Positions 1 through 6,987 are shown, counted from the first letter of the stretch. The stretch: DNA of 7,052 bases from UMGS1370 sp963557065 (GCA_963557065.1 CAUWCT010000094.1:1-7052); one strand, 5' to 3'. A program made the numbers and translations. The notes: a model not told the origin generated them from the letters alone.

Positions 1-38
1 TCTAACCATATGGATATAAAATTAACTAAATGACATTG
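1..38. mobile_element. Putative insertion-sequence end (partial), left edge
   Basis: Positions 17-38 are a perfect 22-bp inverted match to 7016-7037, and the similarity stops exactly there: bases 1-16 do not match the outer bases at the other edge. Directly inside lies the 10-bp sequence ATGGCTGAAC, also found just inside the right-hand copy in the same orientation. An inverted repeat next to a short direct repeat is the signature of an IS terminus with its target duplication. A 10-bp duplication and an end beginning CAATGTCATT would suit an IS4-type element, but that family guess is from memory. No transposase sequence is visible, so this is inferred from the repeat geometry alone. Confidence 0.5.
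17..38 (+). repeat. 22-bp terminal inverted repeat, left copy
   Basis: Read on the minus strand this begins CAATGTCATTTAGTTAA and is identical over 22 bases to 7016-7037 on the plus strand. The two copies point outwards from the window. A perfect 22-base match placed symmetrically at the two edges of a 7-kb sequence is far beyond chance. Confidence 0.93.
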
Positions 39-48
39 ATGGCTGAAC
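39..48 (+). repeat. 10-bp direct repeat, left copy (candidate target duplication)
   Basis: ATGGCTGAAC abuts the left inverted repeat on its inner side. The same ten bases in the same orientation abut the right inverted repeat at 7006-7015. The match length is exactly ten: extending or shifting the boundary by one base breaks it. On the minus strand this is also one arm (TTCAGCCAT) of what should be the assT terminator; its pairing arm is absent here. Confidence 0.75.
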
Positions 49-60
49 TGTTACAGGATA

Positions 61-1926
61 TTAGCACACAATCTTAATTCCGGTATCGTATTTCTTGTCA
101 TCTACAATTACACGAATATCGTATTCACCCTTTAATCCAATCTTGTTGACATTGGTCTTGGTTACCCGCTCATCCGACTCTAAAAAGCTGCCGCAGCACA
201 TGGCTTTCAGAGGACTTGCAGCAGTGGAAATATAATAGCGGTGAACTTCATCCCCCTGCTCACAGACAAGCATTGCCAGCTGGCCTTTTTCAAAGGTGGC
301 ATGGAAGATAAAGCGATCAAATTCTTCCTCAATGCTGGCAGCATATTTGTCCGGAAGCAGTTCTCCATTGTATTCTGCCGGAATCTCAGTGTCAAACTCT
401 TTGGTCACTCCCAGTTCTCCCACAATCTGCCCTTTTCCTAACTCTAATACTTCATTTTCGCCGTAAAGCTTCATCTTCTCCGCACGATAATAGTTGCCCT
501 TTGCGTGAAGCCGCATCATCGGCTTGTTATCACAGATCTCAACCGTAATCGACTCTAAACTTCCGCCCAGCAGCGGCTCATATGCACCCAGCCCCTCTGA
601 TATTTCTCCGTCTTTATTATAAGCAATACCGCCGGAATGTACCATATAATGGCCTTCTCCATAATACTCTACATTGCAGATATAAGGAGAGAAAAATTCT
701 GCGCCTAAATCTTTTCCATACTCCCACACCTGCTCAATGGTCATCTCTTTGGTGTTGATGCGGTAACGGACGCCTCTGGAATAATTATTCTTTGCAGCCA
801 GGAACTTTTCTTTGTTCTTGGAACCCCAATGATGGTTGTCAAAGCACATCACATCGCCGTTTGGAGTAATCAGACAGGCATGCTGCTCATACTGCCAGCC
901 AAAATTGTTGCCGATTGGCTTAAAGAAGTATTTATCTACCATCTCTTTGGGCCAGCCTTCCGGATCGCCGATAATCCAGTTTAACTTGCCGGTCTCAAAG
1001 TCAAGGTTGATCATGGCATCCACATGGCGTCCTGAGAAGGTAAGAGAATTGGTATTTTCGTCATACCAAACCGCATTGTTGTGGAACCAGTCTCTTTCAG
1101 ACCAGCTTCCGCTCTTTCCCAAACCTGGTTTGATCACATTTTTGTAATCCCAGGTCTTTAAAATTGCACCGGTTTTTCTGTCAATGAGAACGCACATATC
1201 TTCTACCGTATCGGAACGCAGATCCTCGGTTAAACACAGCAGATTTCCATCCGGCATCTCAAATGCGTCGTGATGAGATCCGCCGAAAATCTTGTATTCT
1301 TTGTAAATCTTACCGCACAGACTGACCTCATACAGACCGGACATATAGTAAGGCATCTGAATCAGGCGATCCGTTCCCATCAGAATATGGCCGTTTTTCA
1401 GGCGTTTCATATCAAATACGCACTTAATATTTAAGCACCATCTGAGATCACCGGCATAGTCGTAGGCAGTTGCCTTTTCGCCGCTGGACGGGGTTAAGAA
1501 AATGCAGTTGTCCTGCATATACTGCGGAGTCGTATCCATAGAATATACAAATCCGTTGCCGCAGTCCGGTTTTCCCATTTCAATCTCCACTACATGGGAA
1601 TCGCCCCTGTATTCCCGAAGTTCTACTTTATTGGTATACTCCGGATACAGTCCCATAATCGGCAGCACATGCTCCTTTGCCTTTGGGAATGTGTGAGTAA
1701 TATTGCCTTCTTTCGTCTTTCCAAATACAGTTACGGTTACCGCGGTCTCCTCTTCTGTGCAAAATGCAATAACTGCAGTCAGAGGCGCAATAAAATAGAA
1801 ATTGGTGCGGACAATGGGATTGTGAATCGTGTAGCTTCCTGAACGCAGTTCTTTTAACAGTTCTTCCTCTGCTTTTGCCTGACGCTCAATCAAATGTTCC
1901 TGAAAGGTATAACTTGCTCCTGCCAT
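61..1926 (-). CDS. assT: Aryl-sulfate sulfotransferase (AssT-like, PAPS-independent), 621 aa
   Basis: The family transfers sulfate from one phenolic sulfate ester to another phenol through a sulfated histidine, without PAPS. Landmarks of the six-bladed propeller fold are visible: GGSHHDAF (His218/219), HNNAVWYDE (His282), SGRHVDA (Arg300) and QHACLITPNGD (His349). They match in order the E. coli AssT residues His252, His356, Arg374 and His436, and the His282-Arg300 spacing of 18 equals that in E. coli. An N-terminal beta domain (about residues 35-120) precedes the propeller. The ATG at 1926 is chosen because AAGGAG sits 7 bases upstream; an upstream GTG at 1962 and an ATG at 1932 have no suitable site. 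There is no signal peptide, so the enzyme is probably cytoplasmic, unlike periplasmic AssT of E. coli. No cysteine lies between Arg300 and His349, where E. coli has its Cys418-Cys424 disulfide, and no DsbL/DsbI genes are present. It is probably cotranscribed with the membrane protein gene 64 bases upstream. Confidence 0.9.
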   Translation of the reverse strand: MAGASYTFQEHLIERQAKAEEELLKELRSGSYTIHNPIVRTNFYFIAPLTAVIAFCTEEETAVTVTVFGKTKEGNITHTFPKAKEHVLPIMGLYPEYTNKVELREYRGDSHVVEIEMGKPDCGNGFVYSMDTTPQYMQDNCIFLTPSSGEKATAYDYAGDLRWCLNIKCVFDMKRLKNGHILMGTDRLIQMPYYMSGLYEVSLCGKIYKEYKIFGGSHHDAFEMPDGNLLCLTEDLRSDTVEDMCVLIDRKTGAILKTWDYKNVIKPGLGKSGSWSERDWFHNNAVWYDENTNSLTFSGRHVDAMINLDFETGKLNWIIGDPEGWPKEMVDKYFFKPIGNNFGWQYEQHACLITPNGDVMCFDNHHWGSKNKEKFLAAKNNYSRGVRYRINTKEMTIEQVWEYGKDLGAEFFSPYICNVEYYGEGHYMVHSGGIAYNKDGEISEGLGAYEPLLGGSLESITVEICDNKPMMRLHAKGNYYRAEKMKLYGENEVLELGKGQIVGELGVTKEFDTEIPAEYNGELLPDKYAASIEEEFDRFIFHATFEKGQLAMLVCEQGDEVHRYYISTAASPLKAMCCGSFLESDERVTKTNVNKIGLKGEYDIRVIVDDKKYDTGIKIVC

Positions 1927-1933
1927 AATCATT

Positions 1934-1940
1934 CTCCTTC
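1934..1940 (-). promoter_or_regulatory. Ribosome binding site deciding the assT start
   Basis: Reads GAAGGAG on the minus strand. GGAG is 7 bases from the ATG at 1926 but only 1 base from the in-frame ATG at 1932, and it lies inside the reading frame opened by the GTG at 1962. The start at 1926 is therefore the only well-placed one. Confidence 0.8.
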
Positions 1941-1990
1941 TTTTTTTATTCCAGCTTACCACTGCTCCCCGTTTTTTGTCTTAGCCTGGA

Positions 1991-3088
1991 CTAATTTGCA
2001 CTGCCAAAATCGGAACAATTCAGGATTACCATGGTTCTTCCCTGATCTTCCGAAACAGACAGACCGTACTCTTCTATGTCAAAAAACCTCCATTCTTTTT
2101 CCAGTTCTTCTGCCTGCAGTTCTTCATAAATCTGCTGGGCTGTCTCCTCCGGATGGGGATATTCAGCCATCTCTCCCAAAGTCTCTGCCGCCCATCTGGC
2201 CGCTTCAAAGGCATCTTCCCTTTCTTCCATATCTATTTCCAGCCAATGAAGTTCCCCGGATACAGTATCATAATTCATGTAAATCGCTGTCTTATAATTC
2301 ATTTCTTCTGCCTCCTCTTTCTGAAGAAAACAGGTATAATACTGATCATAGGAAGTCAGATATTCCCCTTCTGTATAGGCAGGATATATAAAATTTGTGC
2401 CGGACTGTATAGTATCGTAAATCAGCAGTTTTTTCTCGTCCAGATATCCGGTGAGTTTTTCTAAAAACGCTTCCTGCGTTACCGGGAAATGGCATTGGGT
2501 GTTGCATGGTTCTCCCATCTCAATCACCTCAGCATCCGACAATTCAGAGATGTCATCTATACTCCACTCATCTTCCGCTGTTTCCCAGTTCTCCTCCGAA
2601 TCTTCTGTATCCCATTGAATTTCTTCTGCACTTTCTACTGCCTGTCTGGTTTCCCGCTCCAGTATCGGATTCCATGCCAGCTCTGAAACAGCATAGGATA
2701 CCAGAATCAAAATAATATCCGCTGCCAGCCATATCCCCACCACAATCAGAATGATTTTCCAAAGCGGTCTTCTTTTTTTCCTGGGACTGTCTGTATTTTT
2801 GCGATCACTGCCTGTATTCTTTTTTGATTTAGAACTTTTTGCTGCTTTCTTTGAACTTTTTTTTGCTTTCTTTTCCTGCAAATCCAGACTTTCAGTCCCA
2901 CTGTTCTGGTTTAAATAAACGTCTGCCGGCTCCGAATGGTAATCGCACCCCGTCTCCCATTCCGGATGGCGTTCGTTTAAATAGTAGGCAACATCCCATT
3001 CTACTGGATTTTTCACAATCTTATGGCAGAAAGGGCAATAATTTCCCTTTAATTTTCCATCACATACAGGACAAATTTTTTGCTTCAT
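1991..3088 (-). CDS. Hypothetical zinc-ribbon single-pass membrane protein, 365 aa
   Basis: I do not recognise a named family. The N-terminus has a zinc ribbon, CPVC at residues 6-9 and CPFC at 18-21. A Lys/Ser-rich linker (about 72-107) ends in a basic RKKRR cluster, followed by one hydrophobic segment (about 109-133). Then comes a very acidic, low-complexity Glu/Asp/Trp stretch (about 140-190) and a C-terminal domain (about 200-365) containing CNTQC and many Glu/Tyr residues, ending LNCSDFGSAN. The basic cluster before the membrane segment suggests the ribbon is cytoplasmic and the C-terminal domain is outside. The start has a strong GGAGGAGG site 5 bases upstream. The gene lies 64 bases upstream of assT on the same strand with no terminator between them, so the two may share a transcript. 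A role as sensor or envelope protein would be a guess. Confidence 0.85.
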   Translation of the reverse strand: MKQKICPVCDGKLKGNYCPFCHKIVKNPVEWDVAYYLNERHPEWETGCDYHSEPADVYLNQNSGTESLDLQEKKAKKSSKKAAKSSKSKKNTGSDRKNTDSPRKKRRPLWKIILIVVGIWLAADIILILVSYAVSELAWNPILERETRQAVESAEEIQWDTEDSEENWETAEDEWSIDDISELSDAEVIEMGEPCNTQCHFPVTQEAFLEKLTGYLDEKKLLIYDTIQSGTNFIYPAYTEGEYLTSYDQYYTCFLQKEEAEEMNYKTAIYMNYDTVSGELHWLEIDMEEREDAFEAARWAAETLGEMAEYPHPEETAQQIYEELQAEELEKEWRFFDIEEYGLSVSEDQGRTMVILNCSDFGSAN

Positions 3089-3124
3089 AGACGCCTCCTC
3101 CTTGTAATAAAAATCCCTTTTATT

Positions 3125-3153
3125 ATTGTATCATACCCCCTTCCCGGTGTCTA
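3125..3153 (-). promoter_or_regulatory. Sigma-A-like promoter for the zinc-ribbon protein/assT unit
   Basis: On the minus strand TAGACA (3153-3148) and TACAAT (3130-3125) are separated by exactly 17 bases. Transcription would begin near 3118, about 30 bases before the start codon. It is back to back with the promoter at 3199-3227. Confidence 0.6.
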
Positions 3154-3198
3154 TTTTATTTGAGATTGTTACTTTTTTAACATAAAATCATAAAAAAC

Positions 3199-3227
3199 TT
3201 GCTTTTTTTCCAAACTGCTGGTAAAAT
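3199..3227 (+). promoter_or_regulatory. Sigma-A-like promoter for the PTS IIC-like gene
   Basis: TTGCTT (3199-3204) and TAAAAT (3222-3227) are separated by 17 bases. The predicted transcription start is near 3234, giving a leader of about 55 bases that contains a palindrome at 3240-3255. Confidence 0.6.
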
Positions 3228-3239
3228 GCAACCAACTGC

Positions 3240-3255
3240 TTTGGCATAAGCCAAA
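3240..3255. promoter_or_regulatory. Palindromic candidate operator upstream of the IIC-like gene
   Basis: TTTGGC-ATAA-GCCAAA is a perfect 6-bp inverted repeat with a 4-base spacer. It starts about 6 bases after the predicted transcription start of the permease gene, a typical place for a dimeric repressor to block transcription. It is not followed by a T-run, so it is not a terminator. No regulator gene in the window is an obvious partner. Confidence 0.45.
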
Positions 3256-3289
3256 TGTGTGCACGATAATACATATAAGGAGATTCCCT

Positions 3290-4312
3290 ATGGAACAGAC
3301 AGGAGTCAAAGCATTCTTAAAACGTAAGAATGTCAACATCACCGTCCAGACCTATCTCATTGATGCATTGGGTTCCATGGCATTTGGCTTATTCGCATCT
3401 CTTCTGATAGGCACAATCTTCGCCACGCTCGGCGACAAAACCCAGATTCAGGCATTTATTGTAATCGCAGATTACGCAAAAAGCGCAACCGGAGCTGCCC
3501 TTGGCGTGGCTATCGCCTATGCCTTAAAAGCGCCTCAGCTGGTGCTGTTTTCAGCAGCCACTGTCGGAATTGCCGGCAATGCCCTTGGCGGCCCTGTAGG
3601 CGCTTTAGTTGCAACCATTGTGGCAACGGAACTTGGAAAACTTGTATCTAAAGAAACCAGGGTCGATATTTTAGTTACCCCCGGCGTTACCATTATTTCC
3701 GGCGTATTAATCGCTCAGTTTGTCGGCCCCGGCGTGGCTGCGTTCATGGACGCATTTGGCATGATGGTAAAAACCGCTACAGAAATGCAGCCTTTCTTTA
3801 TGGGTATCCTTGTTTCCGCCCTGATTGGCATTGCCCTGACCCTTCCTATATCCAGCGCTGCCATCTGCATTGCCCTGACCTTAGACGGACTGGCCGGCGG
3901 AGCAGCTACAGCAGGATGCTGTGCCCAGATGGTGGGATTTGCTGTATTAAGCTTTCGTGAAAACGGAGTGGGCGGACTGTTAGCCCAGGGCCTTGGCACA
4001 TCCATGCTTCAGATGGGAAATATTGTAAAGAATCCGAAAATCTGGATTCCTCCGACCCTTGCCTCTATGGTTACCGGCCCCATTGCAACGGTTGTCTTCC
4101 AGATGACCAACATCCACACTGCATCCGGCATGGGTACCTGCGGGCTGGTTGGCCCTATTGGCGTATATACCTCCATGGGCGGCGGCGCCAATATGTGGCT
4201 GGCAATTCTTCTGGTCTGCTTTGTTCTCCCTGCTGTACTCACCTGGATTTTCGGGGGAATGTGCAGAAGGCTTGGATGGATTAAAGACGGCGACTTAAAA
4301 TTAGATCTGTAA
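3290..4312 (+). CDS. PTS_EIIC_2 / PfoR-like membrane protein (PTS IIC-type), 340 aa
   Basis: A highly hydrophobic, glycine- and alanine-rich protein with about eight to ten membrane segments spread over its length, with only short charged ends (MEQTGVKAFLKRKN and a C-terminal IKDGDLKLDL). The sequence character, including GNALGGPVGAL (about 96-106), ILVTPGVTIISG (about 127-138) and the HTASGMGTCGLVGPIGVYTSMGGG block (about 276-299), fits the PTS_EIIC_2 family, which also contains the PfoR protein of Clostridium perfringens. PTS IIC proteins move sugars across the membrane, but they need IIA and IIB partners, and none is fused or adjacent here. The substrate is unknown and a true transport role is unproven. 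The ATG at 3290 is preferred because AAGGAG lies 7 bases upstream; an in-frame ATG at 3257 has no such site. A strong terminator follows immediately. Confidence 0.85.
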   Translation: MEQTGVKAFLKRKNVNITVQTYLIDALGSMAFGLFASLLIGTIFATLGDKTQIQAFIVIADYAKSATGAALGVAIAYALKAPQLVLFSAATVGIAGNALGGPVGALVATIVATELGKLVSKETRVDILVTPGVTIISGVLIAQFVGPGVAAFMDAFGMMVKTATEMQPFFMGILVSALIGIALTLPISSAAICIALTLDGLAGGAATAGCCAQMVGFAVLSFRENGVGGLLAQGLGTSMLQMGNIVKNPKIWIPPTLASMVTGPIATVVFQMTNIHTASGMGTCGLVGPIGVYTSMGGGANMWLAILLVCFVLPAVLTWIFGGMCRRLGWIKDGDLKLDL

Positions 4313-4323
4313 ACACTGCGAAT

Positions 4324-4374
4324 AAAAGGCGCACCGTTCTGCCCGGCTTTCCCGGACAAAACGGTGCGCCTTTT
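4324..4374. terminator. Bidirectional rho-independent terminator
   Basis: A perfect 15-bp stem pairs 4324-4338 with 4360-4374. The GC-rich core is GGCGCACCG/CGGTGCGCC and the loop is 21 bases. The flanks of the stem give TTTT on both strands, so it can end the permease transcript (stop at 4312) and the convergent galT transcript (stop at 4383). Confidence 0.92.
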
Positions 4375-4382
4375 AAGATTTT

Positions 4383-5888
4383 TCAGCCTTCAAATCCTAC
4401 ACTGTGTAAGAATTTTCCAAAATCCTGACGTCCTTTTTCTGTGCATTTATAAACGCCTGCATCTTCCAGCACTCTGGCAAATACCAGCCCCACTTCTTCC
4501 TGCAGAATCTCATCTATGGTTTCTCTGGTAACTTTTTCGTATTTGGGCAGGAACTCTTCTACCCAGTCGGCGTGTTTTGCCAGAGTTTCATTGTCTCTGA
4601 TATTCTTTCCTTCTATAATATAGTCAGCCAGATCCGCCAGTTCTGTCTTTAATCTGGATGGCAGTACCGCCAGTCCCATTACTTCAATCAGACCAATATT
4701 TTCCTTTTTAATGTGATGAAGCTCCTGATGAGGATGGTATAATCCCAGAGGAAACTCTTCTGTGGTAATGTTATTTCTAAGAACCAAATCCAGTTCATAG
4801 AGTTCCCCATTCTTTCTTGCAATGGGCGTAATTGTATTATGAGGTTCCCCATCTGTCTCAGCATAAATATATGCATCCTCATCCGTATAGGATCTCCATG
4901 CCAGGAGAATTTTGTCTCCCAGTTCAATCAGACGATCCGAATCCGCACAGCGAAGGCGCAGAACTGACATAGGCCAGTGAACAATTCCGGCTTCTACATC
5001 CTCAAATCCTTTCATCGTAAAGAACTGTTCAATCGGCGCTTTTGCCATGGCAAAGGTATAATGGCCTCCCTGGAAATGGTCGTGACTCAAAATGGAACCG
5101 CCAACAATAGGCAAATCCGCATTCGATCCCAGAAAATAATGAGGGAACAGCTTTACAAAGTCAAACAGTTTGGTAAAGGTAGCTTTTTCAATCTTCATCG
5201 GAATGTGCTCGCCATTAAATACAATGCAGTGCTCATTATAATACACATAGGGAGAATACTGGAATCCCCACCGGGAATCATTGATTGTTATCGGGATAAT
5301 TCTGTGATTATTTCTGGCCGGATGATTGGCTCGTCCCGCATATCCCTCATTTTCCCTGCACAAAAGACACTTTGGATAACCGCTCTGCTTTGCTGACTTT
5401 GCCGCTGCAATGGCTTTTGGATCTTTTTCCGGTTTTGACAAATTAACCGTAATATCCAGTTCGCCATAAGGGGTAGACGTTTTCCATTTCATATCCTTGC
5501 ATACCCGATACCGGCGGATATAATCAGAATCCTGGCTCAATTTATAGTAGTAATCCGTAGCTTCTTTTGGAGAATTGTCATAATGCTTCCAAAACTCATC
5601 AATTACCTGGCTGGGACGGGGCATTAAACAATTCATCAGACGGGTATCAAACAAATCCCGATATGTAATACTGTTCTCTAAAAGCGCCCCGTTCTCACAG
5701 GCGGCATCCATTAATTCTTTTAAAATCCCTTCCAGATTGTCAGACTCTACCTGGCCCTTGGGCTCTTCGTACTCGTCCATCTTCATTACATCCAGAATCT
5801 GATTGGTTGCATAAATGCGATCCGCCTCTGTAATCAGGCCGGTCTTTAAGCCATATTCTACCAATCCCTTAATTGCTTCATATACCAT
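4383..5888 (-). CDS. galT: UDP-glucose--hexose-1-phosphate uridylyltransferase, class II GalT, 501 aa
   Basis: This Leloir-pathway enzyme exchanges UDP-glucose and galactose-1-phosphate for UDP-galactose and glucose-1-phosphate in the cytoplasm. The length of about 500 residues and the motif GGSILSHDHFQGG (about 263-275) are those of the Firmicute class II family; HDH (269-271) replaces the HPH motif of class I, and the second histidine is the likely uridylylated residue. Other conserved blocks are CLLCRENEGYAGR (174-186), NHPARNNHRIIPI (188-200) and LYHPHQELHHIKKENIGLIEVMG (383-405). The start is supported by AGGAGG 7 bases upstream. No galK, galE or galactose regulator is in the window, which is unusual since these are commonly neighbours; the permease next door is convergent and separately terminated. 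It has its own promoter and may also be reached from the upstream gene. Confidence 0.95.
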   Translation of the reverse strand: MVYEAIKGLVEYGLKTGLITEADRIYATNQILDVMKMDEYEEPKGQVESDNLEGILKELMDAACENGALLENSITYRDLFDTRLMNCLMPRPSQVIDEFWKHYDNSPKEATDYYYKLSQDSDYIRRYRVCKDMKWKTSTPYGELDITVNLSKPEKDPKAIAAAKSAKQSGYPKCLLCRENEGYAGRANHPARNNHRIIPITINDSRWGFQYSPYVYYNEHCIVFNGEHIPMKIEKATFTKLFDFVKLFPHYFLGSNADLPIVGGSILSHDHFQGGHYTFAMAKAPIEQFFTMKGFEDVEAGIVHWPMSVLRLRCADSDRLIELGDKILLAWRSYTDEDAYIYAETDGEPHNTITPIARKNGELYELDLVLRNNITTEEFPLGLYHPHQELHHIKKENIGLIEVMGLAVLPSRLKTELADLADYIIEGKNIRDNETLAKHADWVEEFLPKYEKVTRETIDEILQEEVGLVFARVLEDAGVYKCTEKGRQDFGKFLHSVGFEG

Positions 5889-5939
5889 GATAGTTCCTCC
5901 TGGTCTTAAAATTGCAGGGTTCTTGCCCAGACTTATTTT

Positions 5940-5968
5940 ATTATACCTGTTTTTCAGATAGAAAACAA
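5940..5968 (-). promoter_or_regulatory. Sigma-A-like promoter for galT, overlapping the upstream gene end
   Basis: On the minus strand TTGTTT (5968-5963) and a consensus TATAAT (5945-5940) are 17 bases apart. The -35 box lies inside the last codons of the Gx transporter gene, whose stop is at 5954. The predicted start is near 5933, about 45 bases before the galT ATG. The full consensus -10 suggests galT is transcribed independently. Confidence 0.65.
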
Positions 5969-6469
5969 TGTAGTTTCTACGTATTTTTTAATGCGGCCTG
6001 TAATAATTCCCCCCAGAATTCCGATACACGCTCCTGCCCCAGTTCCGGCTATAAGAAGCGCCGGAAAATACACAAAAACGGAACGGTCCAACACCATTGC
6101 CGCTGCCAGCAGCTGGCCCAGATTGTGGGCAGCGCCCCCTAAAATACTGACTCCAACCGTATGGAACAGATGATATTTTTTGCATAAAATCATAACCGCA
6201 AGGCTTAAGATGCCCCCTGAAAGTCCGTAAATCATAGAGGAAAAACCTGCTCCAAACAATATGCTGGAGAGCACAATCCGAATCAGGCTGATGCAGATTG
6301 TTCCAGGCGTTCCTATGGTGTAGAGTCCTACCACTGATACCAGATTGGCCAGTCCCAGCTTTACTCCCGGAACCATCAGATTTACAGGAAATAAGGATTC
6401 TATATAGCTGAAAATAAACGCCAGAGAAATCAAAATTCCATACAGCGCTGTTTTTTTTGAATCCGGCAT
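5954..6469 (-). CDS. Gx transporter family / Hpre_diP_synt_I membrane protein (EetB-like), 171 aa
   Basis: A small integral membrane protein with about five hydrophobic segments and a short basic C-terminus. PGVKLGLANL (residues 34-43) is the hallmark of the family historically named heptaprenyl diphosphate synthase component I, now called Gx transporter; GGAAHNLGQL (111-120) is a second typical block. The family resembles the substrate-binding S components of ECF transporters. As I recall, this family and the NusG domain II family correspond to EetB and EetA of the Listeria extracellular electron transfer locus, and here the two genes are divergent neighbours. The actual cargo or role (quinone, flavin or isoprenoid related) is not shown by the sequence. 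The start has an AAGGGG-like site 8 bases upstream, weaker than for other genes here. No prenyltransferase partner gene is present, which argues against the old enzyme name. Confidence 0.88.
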   Translation of the reverse strand: MPDSKKTALYGILISLAFIFSYIESLFPVNLMVPGVKLGLANLVSVVGLYTIGTPGTICISLIRIVLSSILFGAGFSSMIYGLSGGILSLAVMILCKKYHLFHTVGVSILGGAAHNLGQLLAAAMVLDRSVFVYFPALLIAGTGAGACIGILGGIITGRIKKYVETTLFSI

Positions 6470-6533
6470 ATCATTAACCCCTTTTCTTTTTTATTTACAA
6501 CCCTTTTTATCAGGCGCCAAACCAGATGGTAAC

Positions 6534-6562
6534 AGTTTAACACAGCCTCTTCCGTTTTTCAA
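6534..6562 (-). promoter_or_regulatory. Sigma-A-like promoter for the Gx transporter gene
   Basis: On the minus strand TTGAAA (6562-6557) and TAAACT (6539-6534) are separated by 17 bases. The predicted start near 6527 gives a leader of about 57 bases in which I see no riboswitch-like structure. Confidence 0.5.
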
Positions 6563-6572
6563 CGCCGCAGCC

Positions 6573-6602
6573 TTGCACCTTTGTCCTGCTTTGTGGTAAA
6601 AT
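6573..6602 (+). promoter_or_regulatory. Extended -10 promoter for the NusG domain II gene
   Basis: TTGCAC (6573-6578) and TAAAAT (6597-6602) are 18 bases apart, and TG one base before the -10 box makes an extended -10. It lies only 10 bases from the divergent promoter at 6534-6562, so one bound regulator could affect both genes. Confidence 0.6.
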
Positions 6603-6634
6603 AGGAAAATCAATTTTTTAAGAAAGGATTTTCT

Positions 6635-6976
6635 ATGAAATACAAGCGAGAACTTATTTTGACTTCTGTCCTCCTGCTGATTGCCGGGTTGTGGTTTGCA
6701 GGACAGAAACTTTTATTTTCCGCTCCTGGCGCTTATGCCCAGGTAACGGTGGATGGAGACGTTGTTCAGACTTTAGACCTGACAAAAGATATTGAAATTA
6801 CCATAACCTCCAAAAATGGCGGTTCAAATCTGCTTGTGATCCAAAATGGAGAAATCTGGTGCGCCTCTGCTTCCTGTCCCGATAAAGTTTGTGTAAATCA
6901 GGGTAAAAAAAGCCACAACGGAGACACCATTGCCTGTCTTCCAAACAGGCTGATTGTCACCATCGTGGCTCAATGA
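6635..6976 (+). CDS. NusG domain II-containing membrane-anchored protein (EetA-like), 113 aa
   Basis: The N-terminus is a signal anchor: MKYKRE followed by a hydrophobic segment (about 7-28), then AYAQVTVDGDVVQTLDL (34-50), the typical opening of the free-standing NusG domain II family. The domain should therefore lie outside the cytoplasm and has nothing to do with transcription. It has four cysteines, at 76, 81, 86 and 101, in the pattern WCASASCPDKVCVNQG...IACLPNRLIV, a conserved feature of the family that could form disulfides or bind a cofactor. An AAAGGA site 6 bases upstream supports the start. The divergent neighbour encodes a Gx transporter family protein; the two families often occur together and have been linked with flavin-based extracellular electron transfer. 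A direct function for this protein is not established by the sequence. The length is normal for the family, so the gene appears complete. Confidence 0.88.
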   Translation: MKYKRELILTSVLLLIAGLWFAGQKLLFSAPGAYAQVTVDGDVVQTLDLTKDIEITITSKNGGSNLLVIQNGEIWCASASCPDKVCVNQGKKSHNGDTIACLPNRLIVTIVAQ

Positions 6977-6987
6977 TGGAGAAACGC

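Noticed and set aside
1894..2391. A 165-residue open frame on the plus strand opposite the assT start and the zinc-ribbon gene
   Set aside because: It runs antisense to two well-supported genes, has no ribosome binding site and encodes a Pro/Ser/Leu-rich sequence typical of a shadow frame.
4009..4359. A 116-residue open frame on the minus strand antisense to the permease gene
   Set aside because: It overlaps the terminator hairpin and the conserved permease coding region, and its product has no recognisable features.
5901..5935. Possible structured leader or riboswitch before galT (short GGG/CCC and GTCT/AGAC pairings)
   Set aside because: The stems are only 3-4 bp and no known riboswitch core is visible in the roughly 45-base leader.
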